From NCBI GenBank assembly GCA_965200615.1, contig OZ241377.1, positions 1,736,001 to 1,800,000 on the forward strand: a stretch of 64,000 bases of DNA, written 5' to 3'. Each line of letters starts with the position of its first letter. Positions within the stretch are counted from its first letter, which is position 1. The notes beneath the pieces are model-generated. The model saw only the letters and a program-made list of their open reading frames with translations, had not been told where the DNA came from and searched no databases. The position numbers were made by a program, and so were the translations under genes. Origin of the DNA: Bin5 sp965200615. GTDB taxonomy: Bacteria; Chloroflexota; Anaerolineae; Caldilineales; Caldilineaceae. This document shows positions 35,341 through 44,803 of this stretch, in pieces.

Positions 35341-35370
35341 TTGTGTGTTCAGCGCAGGAGAGCATATAAT
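35341..35370 (+). promoter_or_regulatory. sigma-70-type promoter
   Basis: A -35 TTGTGT (35341-35346), an 18-base spacer and a perfect -10 TATAAT (35365-35370). Transcription would begin near 35377, which rules out any start of the next gene before that point and supports TTG at 35440. Confidence 0.6.
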
Positions 35371-35439
35371 TTGCCCCCAACGCCCTGTATTGATCCGTTC
35401 CCCCTCATCGGCTTGCACCACGACCAGGACAGAGTTCCC

Positions 35440-37527
35440 TTGTCAACCGAAACACGGAGCAATGGCGCTCATCAGTCCAATACCGACATCGTTTCCCCTG
35501 CCTCCGACCCTCCCGACAACTCTGCGAAGCTGGCTACCCGCGTCCAGCTCTTCGAGTCCTTCTTCGAACAGCTGTACATCGAGAAAGACGTCTACGCCCA
35601 CGAAGACAAAATCGTCGTGAAGTGGCCCCGAAAGTTCGAGGCGCCCGCCGATTACAACTTCCGTCTGCAACTGTTCAACGGCCGCATCTACGCTGAATCC
35701 GAGGGCAGGGAAGGCGACAACGGCGACCGCACATTGACTTCGGCAGTCTCGATTCCCGACGGGGAATACGAGCTGATTCTGATGCCGTCCCCCAGCGAGT
35801 ACTATATCCGCGGCGTTCGCGTCCAACGCAGAATCCCGCTGTCGGTCGTGCGATCGGACTATCGGACCGCCCCTTATGGCGCTTATGTCGAGCGTCAAAT
35901 CGAACTTCTGCGCCACGCCGTTACCGGGGACGACGGCCTCTATTCCGAGATCGCTAAGATGACCTTGGGGTGGTGGAATCGGATTAACACAAGGAAACTC
36001 GGCGCTGCCGTCAACTCGGTCGCGGGTTACGAAGAGGACCACCTTGCCCGCCTGATCGCGCTCTTGGGCATGGTCAGCCGACACGGCGAAAACGACGAAT
36101 TCCCCACCGAACTCCGAGAAGTCCTCGACGGCTGCATTACCGGTTTTGCCTGCAACCAGCAGGACTATGCGGAGAAAACAGGCAAAGCCATCGGCGACAC
36201 CGAAAGCCTCCTGCTCGCCGCCTGTGAGCTCCTGGCCGGGCAACTCTATCCTGACCACCCGTTCCCGTACAGCCGGCAGCCCGGGCAATGGCGCCGCCAG
36301 CGCGCCGAAGATGCGATTCTGCCTTGGCTCCAGCGCGCCGCGACCGCCGGCTTCGCCGACCCGTCAAGCCATAGCCTGGCCCAACTGCTGACCGCTCTCT
36401 CCCATCTCATCGATCTGGCCGACTCGCAAGAGATCTGGGAGCTGGCCGCAGTTGTGATCGATAAAGTTTTGGTGACCCTGGCGTTGGACTCCTTCCAGGG
36501 TGTTTACAGTGCAAGCCAAATCACGGCTGAAAGCGGTGGCGTCGTCCCGAACGGACATGTGTCTCCACTGGCTGGCGTTGCCCGCCTGATGTGGGGCATC
36601 GGCGCCTGGAACCGGCATCTGGCCGCGCCGGTAAGCCTCTGCTGTTGCCAGGGGTATCAACTGCCGCCCGTCATCGCCTCGCTGGCAACCGAACCAACCC
36701 CAGCCGCCACGTGGGCCAGCCAACGCCACGCCATCGGAGCAGCGTGTGAAGAGGACCGGAAAGCCGTCGAAGACCATCTACCCCAGACGCTCCACAAAGC
36801 GACCTACAGGACGCCCGACTATCTGCTCAGCAGCGCGCAGGACTTCCAGCCCGGTCAGCCCAGCCAGGGCGGGCAGAGCTGGCAGGCCACCCTTGACGCA
36901 GACGCTATCGTCTTCGTCAACCACCCAGCCGCGCCTGCCTCCGAGCAAGATGCCCACAGGGACAGCTACTGGCGCAGCGGGCTACTCCCCCGCGTCGCCC
37001 AGCGCCGCGATCTCCTGATCGCGCTCTTCGCCCTGCCCGATTCCGATCCCTTTGGCTTCACCCGCGCCTATTTCCCCACCTTCGCCTTCGACGAGCATCA
37101 GGTGGGCAAAGAATGGGCCTTCGCCGCCAAGGGAGACGCCTACATCGCCCTCGGCTGCTCACAACCCATCGAGCTTGTCCAGGACGGTCCGGCCGCCTTC
37201 CGCGAACTGCGGGCAACCGGGCATAACGTTGCCTGGCTATGCCAGATGGGCCGCAAAGCCGACTATGGCTCGCTTGCCGAATTCCGCAAACGGGTCCTGG
37301 CTGCCCGATTTGTCTGTGACGATCTTTCAATTTCCTATCGCCCTTTGCAGGGTGATACCGTTACTTTCGACTGGAACGGACCGCTCTTGGTCAACGGCGA
37401 AGCGCAACCGTTGCATAGCGCCAACCATTACGAAGGTCCGAATTGCGTGACAGACGGCTGGCCGGCTACACAAATGGTCGTCGTTCATGGTGACCAGGCT
37501 ATACAACTCGATTTTGCCGATGGTTAG
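35440..37527 (+). CDS. large uncharacterised protein, possibly alpha/alpha-toroid (heparinase-like)
   Basis: About 695 aa from the TTG at 35440, set by the promoter at 35341-35370 and an AGGA upstream. The N-terminal 150 residues look beta-rich (KFEAPADYNFRLQLFNG, DGEYELILMPSPSEYYIRG). The middle is helical with many Trp/His (TLGWWNRINTRK, SPLAGVARLMWGIGAWNRH) and the last 250 residues are beta-rich again (SWQATLDADAIVFVNHP). Length and layout recall heparinase II/III or other toroid plus beta-sandwich carbohydrate enzymes, but I see no diagnostic motif. No signal peptide is evident. It directly precedes the first oligopeptide-type ABC operon and could share its substrate. Confidence 0.6.
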   Translation: MSTETRSNGAHQSNTDIVSPASDPPDNSAKLATRVQLFESFFEQLYIEKDVYAHEDKIVVKWPRKFEAPADYNFRLQLFNGRIYAESEGREGDNGDRTLTSAVSIPDGEYELILMPSPSEYYIRGVRVQRRIPLSVVRSDYRTAPYGAYVERQIELLRHAVTGDDGLYSEIAKMTLGWWNRINTRKLGAAVNSVAGYEEDHLARLIALLGMVSRHGENDEFPTELREVLDGCITGFACNQQDYAEKTGKAIGDTESLLLAACELLAGQLYPDHPFPYSRQPGQWRRQRAEDAILPWLQRAATAGFADPSSHSLAQLLTALSHLIDLADSQEIWELAAVVIDKVLVTLALDSFQGVYSASQITAESGGVVPNGHVSPLAGVARLMWGIGAWNRHLAAPVSLCCCQGYQLPPVIASLATEPTPAATWASQRHAIGAACEEDRKAVEDHLPQTLHKATYRTPDYLLSSAQDFQPGQPSQGGQSWQATLDADAIVFVNHPAAPASEQDAHRDSYWRSGLLPRVAQRRDLLIALFALPDSDPFGFTRAYFPTFAFDEHQVGKEWAFAAKGDAYIALGCSQPIELVQDGPAAFRELRATGHNVAWLCQMGRKADYGSLAEFRKRVLAARFVCDDLSISYRPLQGDTVTFDWNGPLLVNGEAQPLHSANHYEGPNCVTDGWPATQMVVVHGDQAIQLDFADG

Positions 37528-37572
37528 ATCCATCATTTACAAAATTTCACTGCTTCAATCCAGGAGGAAAAC

Positions 37573-39621
37573 ATGACCCAACGAAAGATGCATCGTCGCC
37601 GCTTCCTGCAGCTGTCGGGAGCCACAACCGCAGCCGTCGTCCTGGCTGCCTGCGGAGGCCCCGAGCCGGAAGTGATCACCGAGGAGCCGGCCGCTGCGCC
37701 GGCGGCCGAGGAAGAACCGGCCCCAGAGGTCGTGATGGAAGAGGCCGAAGCGCCCTCCCAGTACTCGGAATCCCCGCGCTTGGCCGAGATGGTCGCCAAT
37801 GGTGAGCTGCCCCCCGTCACCGAGCGCCTGCCGGTCTCGCCCCTTGTCCTGCCGCGCGAATCGATTGGCGAGTACGGTGGCCTGGTCCGCCAGATTCACC
37901 TCGATCCGTCCAGCTTCGTCAGCCAGTACGGTTGGTTCGCCGAGCGTATGCTGACCTATTCGGATCAGGACCTCAAGACCATCAAACCCAACCTCTTCGC
38001 CAGCTGGGAAGTCAGCGACGACGCCACCCACTACACCTTCCATCTGCATGAGGGTATGAAGTGGTCCGACGGCGAGCTCGTGACTACCGGCGACGTCAAC
38101 TTCTGGTGGAACTCGATCGCCACCCACCCCGATGTCGCTTCCAGCGTCTGGTGGGTCTACCGCCACGGCGGCGAGAACATGGTCCTCGACATCCACGACG
38201 ACTACAGCTTCTCCGTCACCTTTGCCGCCCCGTTCGGCAACTTCCCCGCCTACCTCACGCGCCGCATTCAGGGCGACTTCCTGCTGCCCAGCCACTATCT
38301 CAAGCAGTTCCACGGTGACTTCGCCGACGAGGACGACCTGGCCGCCATGCTCGAAGAGTCCGAGTATGAGACCTGGGTGCAGCTCCTCAGCAACAAGCGC
38401 AGTGGCCGCAGCATCTGGGGCACACGGCCCAACTCCCCCGAGTATCCCATGCTCTCCGGCTGGATCGTAGACCAGGAGCCGCAGCAGGGCCTCGTGCTCA
38501 TGAAGAGGAACCCCTACTACTGGAAGGTCGATACCTCCGGTCAGCAGCTGCCCTATGTCGAAGACCTGCGCATGGACTTCGTGGCCAACCATGAGATCGC
38601 CACGCAGAAGACGATCCAGGGTGAGCTCGACTACGTCGGCCCGCACGATGTCTCGATTGCCCGCTATCCCCTTTACAAGGAAAACGAGCCGAACCAGCAC
38701 TACCAGGTCATGGACTACACCAGCTGCATGACCGACCGCTACACGCTCTATCCCTGCCACACGCTGACCGAAGACCTCGTGCTGCGTGATATCGTGCAGC
38801 ACCCCAATTTCGTCAAAGCGCTGAACGTCGCCATCGACCGCGAGGAGATCAACCAGAATCTCTTCTTCGGCCTTGCTAAGATGGGCCAGTTGGCGCCGAT
38901 GCCCAACTCCCAGTATTACGAACCGAAATATGCCGAAAACTGGTCCCAGTACGACCCCGACTTGGCCAACCAGTTGCTGGACGACATGGGGCTGACGGAG
39001 CGCAACGGCGACGGCTTCCGCCTGCGCCCTGACGGCGATGTGCTCAAGTTCAACATCGAGCACGCCGGGCCGCGCGTTGGCGTCGCCACCCACGAGTTCA
39101 CCGAGATCGTCGTTACCTTCTGGCGCGAGGTCGGTATCGAAGCCTCCACCAAAGAGATCCAGATCTCGCTCTACAACGAGCGCTGGAGCCAGGGCCTGGT
39201 TCACTGCGGCTGCTGGCACGCAGACCGCTGCACCGATACGTTGCTGCCGGTCGAAATGCGCTGGTTCATCCCCACCAACATCGGCCAGGGCGGCCCTGCT
39301 CCCGAGTGGGGGCGCTGGTTCAGGAGCAACGGCCAGGACGGCGAAGAGCCGCCGGCCGCGATCCAGACCCTTTACGACCATTACAATACGATGAATACCG
39401 TGATCGATGATGCCGAGCGCGTGGCTGCCGGTAAGAAGATCTTCGACTGGCTTGCCGACAATCCGCTGGCCGTCGGCTCCGTCTCCGAGAGCCCGGCGCC
39501 GCTCATCTTCCCCAAGACGATGCGCAACCTGCCGGTCGCAGGTAAACCCGTCGGCTGGGATACCTACGGCATCTCGACCTACCACCCCGAAGCCTTCTAC
39601 TACGAAGGCGGCGGCTCGTAA
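37573..39621 (+). CDS. oligopeptide-type ABC transporter substrate-binding lipoprotein (SBP family 5)
   Basis: 682 aa. A Tat-like lipoprotein leader HRRRFLQLSGATTAAVV ends LAACGG, followed by a Glu/Pro/Ala linker. Family 5 hallmarks: HLHEGMKWSDGELVTTGDVN, LVLMKRNPYYWKVD, and FVKALNVAIDREEIN. It delivers peptides or oligosaccharides to the permeases encoded downstream. It has about 100 residues more than typical family members, mostly in inserts. A purine/pyrimidine-rich imperfect hairpin follows before the permease. Confidence 0.9.
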   Translation: MTQRKMHRRRFLQLSGATTAAVVLAACGGPEPEVITEEPAAAPAAEEEPAPEVVMEEAEAPSQYSESPRLAEMVANGELPPVTERLPVSPLVLPRESIGEYGGLVRQIHLDPSSFVSQYGWFAERMLTYSDQDLKTIKPNLFASWEVSDDATHYTFHLHEGMKWSDGELVTTGDVNFWWNSIATHPDVASSVWWVYRHGGENMVLDIHDDYSFSVTFAAPFGNFPAYLTRRIQGDFLLPSHYLKQFHGDFADEDDLAAMLEESEYETWVQLLSNKRSGRSIWGTRPNSPEYPMLSGWIVDQEPQQGLVLMKRNPYYWKVDTSGQQLPYVEDLRMDFVANHEIATQKTIQGELDYVGPHDVSIARYPLYKENEPNQHYQVMDYTSCMTDRYTLYPCHTLTEDLVLRDIVQHPNFVKALNVAIDREEINQNLFFGLAKMGQLAPMPNSQYYEPKYAENWSQYDPDLANQLLDDMGLTERNGDGFRLRPDGDVLKFNIEHAGPRVGVATHEFTEIVVTFWREVGIEASTKEIQISLYNERWSQGLVHCGCWHADRCTDTLLPVEMRWFIPTNIGQGGPAPEWGRWFRSNGQDGEEPPAAIQTLYDHYNTMNTVIDDAERVAAGKKIFDWLADNPLAVGSVSESPAPLIFPKTMRNLPVAGKPVGWDTYGISTYHPEAFYYEGGGS

Positions 39622-39654
39622 ACTGCGAGAAGTGAGAAGTGCCTAGAGAGAGTT

Positions 39655-39701
39655 GAGGAGTGAGAGGTTTTCTCTCTCCTCTCCGCTCTCTCCTCAAAAG
39701 G
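39655..39701 (+). repeat. imperfect purine/pyrimidine hairpin plus shared ribosome-site motif
   Basis: GAGGAGTGAGAG (39655-39666) faces CT-rich DNA, with GAGAG/CTCTC pairing around GTTTT. It is followed by CTCTCTCCTCAAAAGG (39686-39701), the same 16 bases found before the metal ATPase at about 30091-30106. The copy lies between the binding protein and the first permease. Confidence 0.5.
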
Positions 39702-39709
39702 GGTTCCCA

Positions 39710-40711
39710 ATGACCGTCTACATTATCCAGCGCGTTATGCGCATGATCCCGCTGCTTTTTCTGCTCTCGCTGATCGCCTTTCTGATCATTCAGCTTCCCC
39801 CGGGCGATTACCTGACAGAGCACATCAATGCACTGCGGGCATCGGGCCGCGATGTAGACGAGGCCGAGGTCGAGCGCCTCATGAAACAGTACGCCCTCGA
39901 CCGGCCCATGCACGTCCAGTATCTGACCTGGGTCAAAAACATCCTGCTCAAAGGGTCGTTCGGGCAATCATTCCAATGGGGCAGACCCGTCAACGAAGTG
40001 ATCGGCGACAAGATGGCGCTCACCTTCCTATTGGCCATCCTCACGACCATCTTCGTCTGGACCATCTCAGTCCCTATCGGCATCTACGTGTCTGTACGGC
40101 AATACACCTTCACCGACTACCTCTTCACCATGATCGGATTTGTTGGCCTGGCAGTGCCAGGCTTCCTACTGGCGATGGTGGTCATGTACTTCTCCTTCGC
40201 CTGGTTTGGCCTCAAAGTGGGGGGACTCTTCTCTCCGGCGTTCGAGCTCGAACCCTGGAGCATTGCCAAATTCCAGAATATGCTCACCCGCATCTGGGTG
40301 CCCGTACTGATTCTGGGAATCGGCGGTACCGCCCACATCATTCGCATCATGCGCGCGACCATGCTTGATGAACTGCGCAAACAATACGTCACCGTGGCCC
40401 GCTCAAAAGGGCTGTCCGAGTTCGCCGTACTCATGAACTATCCCGTACGCATCGCCATCAATCCCCTGATCAGCTCCCTCGGCTTTCTGCTGCCGTGGAT
40501 TATCTCCGGGGGCACCGTTGTCGAGATCGTGCTCAACCTGCCCACCGCGGCAGTCGTTCTCTATCGCGCCCTGCTCTCGCAAGACATGTTCCTGGCCGGC
40601 AGCTTCATCCTCCTGGTCGGAACCCTCGCACTCGTCGGCAGCCTCCTGGCCGATATCGCCTTGGCAGCCGTCGACCCGCGCATCCGGTTTGGCAGCGTGG
40701 AGGAGATGTAA
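39710..40711 (+). CDS. peptide-type ABC transporter permease 1 (DppB/OppB-like)
   Basis: 333 aa from the ATG at 39710. The N-terminal membrane segment is followed by a periplasmic region (HVQYLTWVKNILLKGSFGQS), and the coupling motif is RSKGLSEFAVLMNYPVRIA. Six membrane helices are expected. It pairs with permease 2 encoded eight bases downstream to make the channel for the binding protein upstream. Confidence 0.92.
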   Translation: MTVYIIQRVMRMIPLLFLLSLIAFLIIQLPPGDYLTEHINALRASGRDVDEAEVERLMKQYALDRPMHVQYLTWVKNILLKGSFGQSFQWGRPVNEVIGDKMALTFLLAILTTIFVWTISVPIGIYVSVRQYTFTDYLFTMIGFVGLAVPGFLLAMVVMYFSFAWFGLKVGGLFSPAFELEPWSIAKFQNMLTRIWVPVLILGIGGTAHIIRIMRATMLDELRKQYVTVARSKGLSEFAVLMNYPVRIAINPLISSLGFLLPWIISGGTVVEIVLNLPTAAVVLYRALLSQDMFLAGSFILLVGTLALVGSLLADIALAAVDPRIRFGSVEEM

Positions 40712-40719
40712 CTGAAACC

Positions 40720-41901
40720 ATGACTTCAATCGTCGCCAACATCCTGAGGCTGATCAACCCGCGCCAGCGCTCTGTTGAGACCGCGCCAAGCCCGGCCACC
40801 ACCTTTACAGAGTCGGAAGACTTCTATCGCGCCGGGCAGTGGCAGCTCGTCTGGTGGAAGTTCCGCCGTCATCGCCTGGCCAAGTTCGCAATGTGGGTGC
40901 TCGCTTTTTTCTATGTCGTTGTTCTCTTTGCCGAATTTATCGCGCCCCACGCGCCCTTGACCCGCTATAAGGATCTCGCCTCCGCGCCGCCCACCAGGAT
41001 CCGCCTCTTCGAAGTCGTCAGCAGGAGCTACCGCAGCCCCTTCATCTACACCATCGTGCGCGGGCGTGATCCCGTAACCGCGCGCCCGATCTACAAGGCC
41101 AACGCCGCCGAGCCAAACACCATCAGGCTCTTCGTGCGCGGCGACGCCTACACAATGTGGGGCTTCATCGAGTCGGACCTGCACCTCTTCGGCACCGAGC
41201 AGGATTCAATGCCGCTCTTCATCTTCGGCACCGATCGCATCGGCCGCGACATCTTCTCCCGCATCATCTACGGCGGCCGTATCTCCTTGACCATCGGCCT
41301 GATCGGTGTCGCCCTTACCGCCATCTTCGGTGTGCTCCTGGGCGGTATCTCTGGCTACTTTGGCGGCGCCATCGATGAAGTCATCCAGCGCCTCATCGAC
41401 ATATTCTACGCCCTGCCTACCATCCCTTTGTGGATGTCCCTCGCCGCCGCCCTGCCCCAGGACTGGCCCAACCTGCGCCTCTATTTTGCCATCACCATCA
41501 TCCTCTCCATCCTCAATTGGACGCGCCTGGCCCGCATCGTGCGCGGTAAAATCCTCAGCCTGCGCGAAGAGGATTTCGTCATGGCCGCGCGGCTCGACGG
41601 CGAAAACCAGTGGACGATCATCACCCGTTACCTGCTCCCCGGCTTCACCAGCTTTATCATCGTCGAGCTCACGATCGCTATTCCGTTCATGATCCTGGGC
41701 GAAACCGCGTTGAGCTTCTTGGGAATCGGTCTGCAGCCGCCTACCATCAGCTGGGGCGTCATGCTCCAGGACGCGCAGGATATCATGTCGGTTGCCCAAA
41801 CGCCATGGACGCTCTGGCCGGTTATCTTTGTTGTGATTGCAGTTCTCATGTTCAACTTCCTGGGCGATGGCATGCGCGACGCAGCCGACCCGTACCATTA
41901 G
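40720..41901 (+). CDS. peptide-type ABC transporter permease 2 (DppC/OppC-like)
   Basis: 393 aa from the ATG at 40720. The N-terminal cytoplasmic arm and first helix are followed by a large periplasmic loop (residues about 75-165) that is longer than in typical DppC and contains GTDRIGRDIFSRIIYGGR, the usual entry to the core. The coupling motif is AARLDGENQWTIITRYLLPG. The insert may touch the binding protein. Confidence 0.92.
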   Translation: MTSIVANILRLINPRQRSVETAPSPATTFTESEDFYRAGQWQLVWWKFRRHRLAKFAMWVLAFFYVVVLFAEFIAPHAPLTRYKDLASAPPTRIRLFEVVSRSYRSPFIYTIVRGRDPVTARPIYKANAAEPNTIRLFVRGDAYTMWGFIESDLHLFGTEQDSMPLFIFGTDRIGRDIFSRIIYGGRISLTIGLIGVALTAIFGVLLGGISGYFGGAIDEVIQRLIDIFYALPTIPLWMSLAAALPQDWPNLRLYFAITIILSILNWTRLARIVRGKILSLREEDFVMAARLDGENQWTIITRYLLPGFTSFIIVELTIAIPFMILGETALSFLGIGLQPPTISWGVMLQDAQDIMSVAQTPWTLWPVIFVVIAVLMFNFLGDGMRDAADPYH

Positions 41902-41970
41902 CCCGCCGCAAGTTTCCAGTGGCCAATTCAACCACTGACTTCAGGCCGGTATCTACCTGGATTACACATT

Positions 41971-43017
41971 ATGGCGTCAGATGAAAACGGAGCGGGACCG
42001 CAGGAAGTCCTGCTGGAAATCAGGGATCTGAAAACGCACTTTGCCCTCGAAGAAGGTACCGTGCGCGCCGTCGATGGCGTAGACCTCGACGTCCGCCGCC
42101 GGCAGGTAGTCGGCGTCGTGGGCGAGAGCGGCTGCGGCAAGAGCATGACCGCCATGTCGATCATGCGCCTCATCCCGCCCCCGGGCCAGATCGTCGAAGG
42201 CGAGATTCGCTTCCACCGCCAATTCGACGACCGCACCGACGCCGTCGACATCGTTGACCTGGCCCAATTCGAGTCCAACGACCGCCAGCTCCGCGATATT
42301 CGCGGCAATCAGATCTCCATGGTCTTTCAGGAGCCGATGACCGCCCTCAGCCCCGTCCGTACCGTCGGCAAACAGATCACCGAAGCCATCCTCCTGCATC
42401 AGGACGTCAACAAGGCCGAAGCCCGCGACATCGCCATCGAGACGCTCGCACGCGTAAAAATGCCCAACCCGGAGCAACGCTTCGATGACTATCCCTTCCA
42501 GCTCAGCGGCGGTATGCGCCAGCGCGCCGTCATCGCCATGGCGCTCGCCTGCCGCCCCCAACTGCTGATCGCCGACGAACCGACCACCGCGCTCGATGTC
42601 ACCACCGAGGCCCAGATCCTGGACCTGATGCGGGAGCTGCAGGCCGAATTCGACATGTCCATCCTCTACATCACCCACAATCTCGGTGTCGTCGCCGAAA
42701 TGGCCGAAGATGTTGTCGTCATGTATCTGGGCAAGGTCGTCGAGCGCACCGACGTCGACTCGATCTTCTACAATCCCAAGCATCCCTATACAAGGGGGCT
42801 GCTGAACTCAATCCCGCGCCTCGAAGATGTCTTGCAGGACAAGCGCGAGAAGCTCAATGCCATCGAAGGCATGGTCCCAAGTCCCTACCAGCGGCTGCAA
42901 GGATGCTCCTTTCACCCCCGCTGCCCGGATTTCATGCCCGGCGTCTGTGATGAGGCCCAGCCCCAGCTGATCCAGCTCGAGGAGGGACATGCCGTACGCT
43001 GCCATCTCTATACTTGA
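41971..43017 (+). CDS. peptide-type ABC transporter ATP-binding protein 1 (DppD/OppD-like)
   Basis: 348 aa. Walker A is GESGCGKSM, the signature is LSGGMRQRAVIAMAL, Walker B is LLIADEPTTALDVT and the switch is YITHNLGVVAEMAE. The C-terminal Cys-rich extension (GCSFHPRCPDFMPGVC) is the oligo/dipeptide subfamily marker that binds an Fe-S cluster or metal. A tandem repeat follows before the second ATPase gene. Confidence 0.93.
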   Translation: MASDENGAGPQEVLLEIRDLKTHFALEEGTVRAVDGVDLDVRRRQVVGVVGESGCGKSMTAMSIMRLIPPPGQIVEGEIRFHRQFDDRTDAVDIVDLAQFESNDRQLRDIRGNQISMVFQEPMTALSPVRTVGKQITEAILLHQDVNKAEARDIAIETLARVKMPNPEQRFDDYPFQLSGGMRQRAVIAMALACRPQLLIADEPTTALDVTTEAQILDLMRELQAEFDMSILYITHNLGVVAEMAEDVVVMYLGKVVERTDVDSIFYNPKHPYTRGLLNSIPRLEDVLQDKREKLNAIEGMVPSPYQRLQGCSFHPRCPDFMPGVCDEAQPQLIQLEEGHAVRCHLYT

Positions 43018-43029
43018 GACGCAGTGAAG

Positions 43030-43210
43030 ACCGCGCCCGTATAGCCAGGCGGTGCCGCATTGCAACACAGCGTTCATATAGCGAAGCGGTAGCGCATTGC
43101 AACACGGCGCTCAAACAGCGAAACGGTGGCGCATCAAGACACGGCGCTCAAACAGCGAAACGGTGGCGCATCAAGACACGGCGCTCAAACAGCGAAGCGG
43201 TAGCGCATCA
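43030..43210 (+). repeat. 37-bp tandem repeat, about 4.9 copies
   Basis: Units start at 43030, 43067, 43104, 43141 and 43178, each 37 bases; units 3 and 4 are identical, units 1 and 2 diverge, and the last is cut short. Each reads roughly ACGGCGCTCAAACAGCGAAA, then CGGTGGCGCATCAAGAC. There are no spacers, so it is not a CRISPR array. It lies between the two ATPase genes; since 37 is not a multiple of three, it does not encode a repeat protein. Confidence 0.85.
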
Positions 43211-43221
43211 AAAAAGGTCAA

Positions 43222-44271
43222 ATGTCAAGCGAAAACGGAAACGCCTCCCAGCCCCAATCATCATCCCTGCTTCTGGAGATCAGGAATCTCAAGAAGCACT
43301 TCCCAATCCGCCGCGGCCTCTTCAAACGCACCGTCGGCTACGTCAAAGCCGTCGACGATGTCAGCCTGCAGGTGAACGAAGGCGAAACATTGGGGCTCGT
43401 AGGCGAAAGCGGCTGCGGCAAAACAACCACCGGACGCATGATCCTGCGCGCCATCCCCTCCACAGAAGGCGCGGTCTTCTTCCGCGATCCGGACCTGGGG
43501 CGCGTCAATGTGACCGATCTGGACAACCAGCAGCTCAACCAGGTGCGCCGCAACATGCGCATGATCTTCCAGGATCCGCACGCCTCCCTCAATCCCCGCA
43601 TGACCATCCTGGAGCTGATCGGCGCCCCCCTGCGCGCCATGGAGCTGGCAAAAGGAACTGAGCTCGAGGATCGCGTCGCCGACACACTCGGTCTCGTCGG
43701 CCTCGCGCCCGAGGTCATGCGCCGCTACCCCCACGCCTTCAGCGGCGGCCAGCGCCAGCGCATCGGCATCGCCCGCGCCCTTGTCTGCCAGCCCAACCTC
43801 GTCGTCGCCGACGAACCGGTCTCCGCCCTCGACGTCTCGGTGCAGGCCCAGATCCTCAACCTGTTGCAGGAGCTGCAGGAACAGATGGGGCTCACCTACG
43901 TCTTTGTCGCGCACGATCTCAGCGTCGTCGCCCATATCTGCGATCGCGTCGCCGTGATGTACGTCGGCAAAATTGTCGAGATGGCCTCCACGCTCGAACT
44001 CTACACCAACCCCAAGCACCCCTACACCGAAGCGCTCCTGTCGGCCATCCCCAAACCGGACCCCCGGCGCCGGGGATCGGCGCGTATCCTCCTCGAAGGC
44101 GAAGTCGCCAACCCTGCCGATCCGCCGTCCGGCTGCTATTTCCACCCTCGCTGCGCCTACGCCCAGGACCTCTGCCACGAGCAGGAGCCCGCCTGGGAAG
44201 AGGTCGCGCCCGGCCACTTCGCAAAGTGCCACTTTGCCAATGAGTTGGAGCTGGCCGGCGTTGTCGCTTGA
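43222..44271 (+). CDS. peptide-type ABC transporter ATP-binding protein 2 (DppF/OppF-like)
   Basis: 349 aa. Walker A is GESGCGKTTTGRMI, the signature is FSGGQRQRIGIARAL, Walker B is LVVADEPVSALDVS and the switch is FVAHDLSVVAHIC. The C-terminal Cys motif is GCYFHPRCAYAQDLC. With the protein encoded at 41971 it forms the heterodimeric ATPase of the transporter. A tandem repeat precedes the start, and the only ribosome-site candidate is AAAAAAGG. Confidence 0.93.
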   Translation: MSSENGNASQPQSSSLLLEIRNLKKHFPIRRGLFKRTVGYVKAVDDVSLQVNEGETLGLVGESGCGKTTTGRMILRAIPSTEGAVFFRDPDLGRVNVTDLDNQQLNQVRRNMRMIFQDPHASLNPRMTILELIGAPLRAMELAKGTELEDRVADTLGLVGLAPEVMRRYPHAFSGGQRQRIGIARALVCQPNLVVADEPVSALDVSVQAQILNLLQELQEQMGLTYVFVAHDLSVVAHICDRVAVMYVGKIVEMASTLELYTNPKHPYTEALLSAIPKPDPRRRGSARILLEGEVANPADPPSGCYFHPRCAYAQDLCHEQEPAWEEVAPGHFAKCHFANELELAGVVA

Positions 44272-44316
44272 ATGGCCGCTGCCCCTGGCCTCTGGCTCTA
44301 TAATTGGATACCCCCT

Positions 44317-44667
44317 ATGAGAAACTTGAAGTTTGTTGGAGACGCCGCCGCACAGGTCATACTGTTTTACCTGCTCTGGTTCGCCTCTTGCGGGCTGTTC
44401 ATCCTCAACATCGTAACCGCCCTCCCGGCCCTGCGCGCCATCGCCATCGCCTTCGGCGCAGACCAGTGGACGCTTCCCGCCGTCCATCGCTTCTCACTCC
44501 TGGGACTGGCCGTCGCCGCCGTAGTCTTCTTCTTCTGGAGTGAGACAGGCTACCGCCGGGCGTCCAAAGTCAGCCTCGGCCGTTTCTTGCGTGCATTCAC
44601 CTGGGTGACCGGTTGCCAGCTCGCCGTCATCGTAATCGCATATCTGATTCCCCGCATGGTACTATAG
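44317..44667 (+). CDS. small membrane protein, hypothetical
   Basis: 116 aa from the ATG at 44317, with three to four predicted membrane helices (VILFYLLWFASCGLFILNIV, then FSLLGLAVAAVVFFFW and QLAVIVIAYLIP). A TATAAT box ends 12 bases before the ATG, and no ribosome site is seen, so translation may be leaderless. I do not recognise the family. Confidence 0.6.
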   Translation: MRNLKFVGDAAAQVILFYLLWFASCGLFILNIVTALPALRAIAIAFGADQWTLPAVHRFSLLGLAVAAVVFFFWSETGYRRASKVSLGRFLRAFTWVTGCQLAVIVIAYLIPRMVL

Positions 44668-44803
44668 AGCCTTGGACCGCCAGCAGATAGTGGAGAGATA
44701 GACACGGTTGGTCACCAGCCGTCCATCACCCTTGGCGTTCACCCCCGCGTCCTGCTCATGCCGCGGTCCAGCTGCCACGAACAACCATCCCGGAGCCCCA
44801 GCA

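Noticed and set aside
37555..39585. Long minus-strand open frame of 676 codons opposite the binding-protein gene
   Set aside because: It mirrors the codon structure of the true gene in GC-rich DNA, has no domain pattern, and lacks a ribosome site. The same applies to long antisense frames at 13028-13960, 15121-16419, 16795-18426 and 43261-44487.
43030..43210. CRISPR array
   Set aside because: The 37-base units are directly adjacent without spacers, and outer copies diverge; it is a simple tandem repeat.
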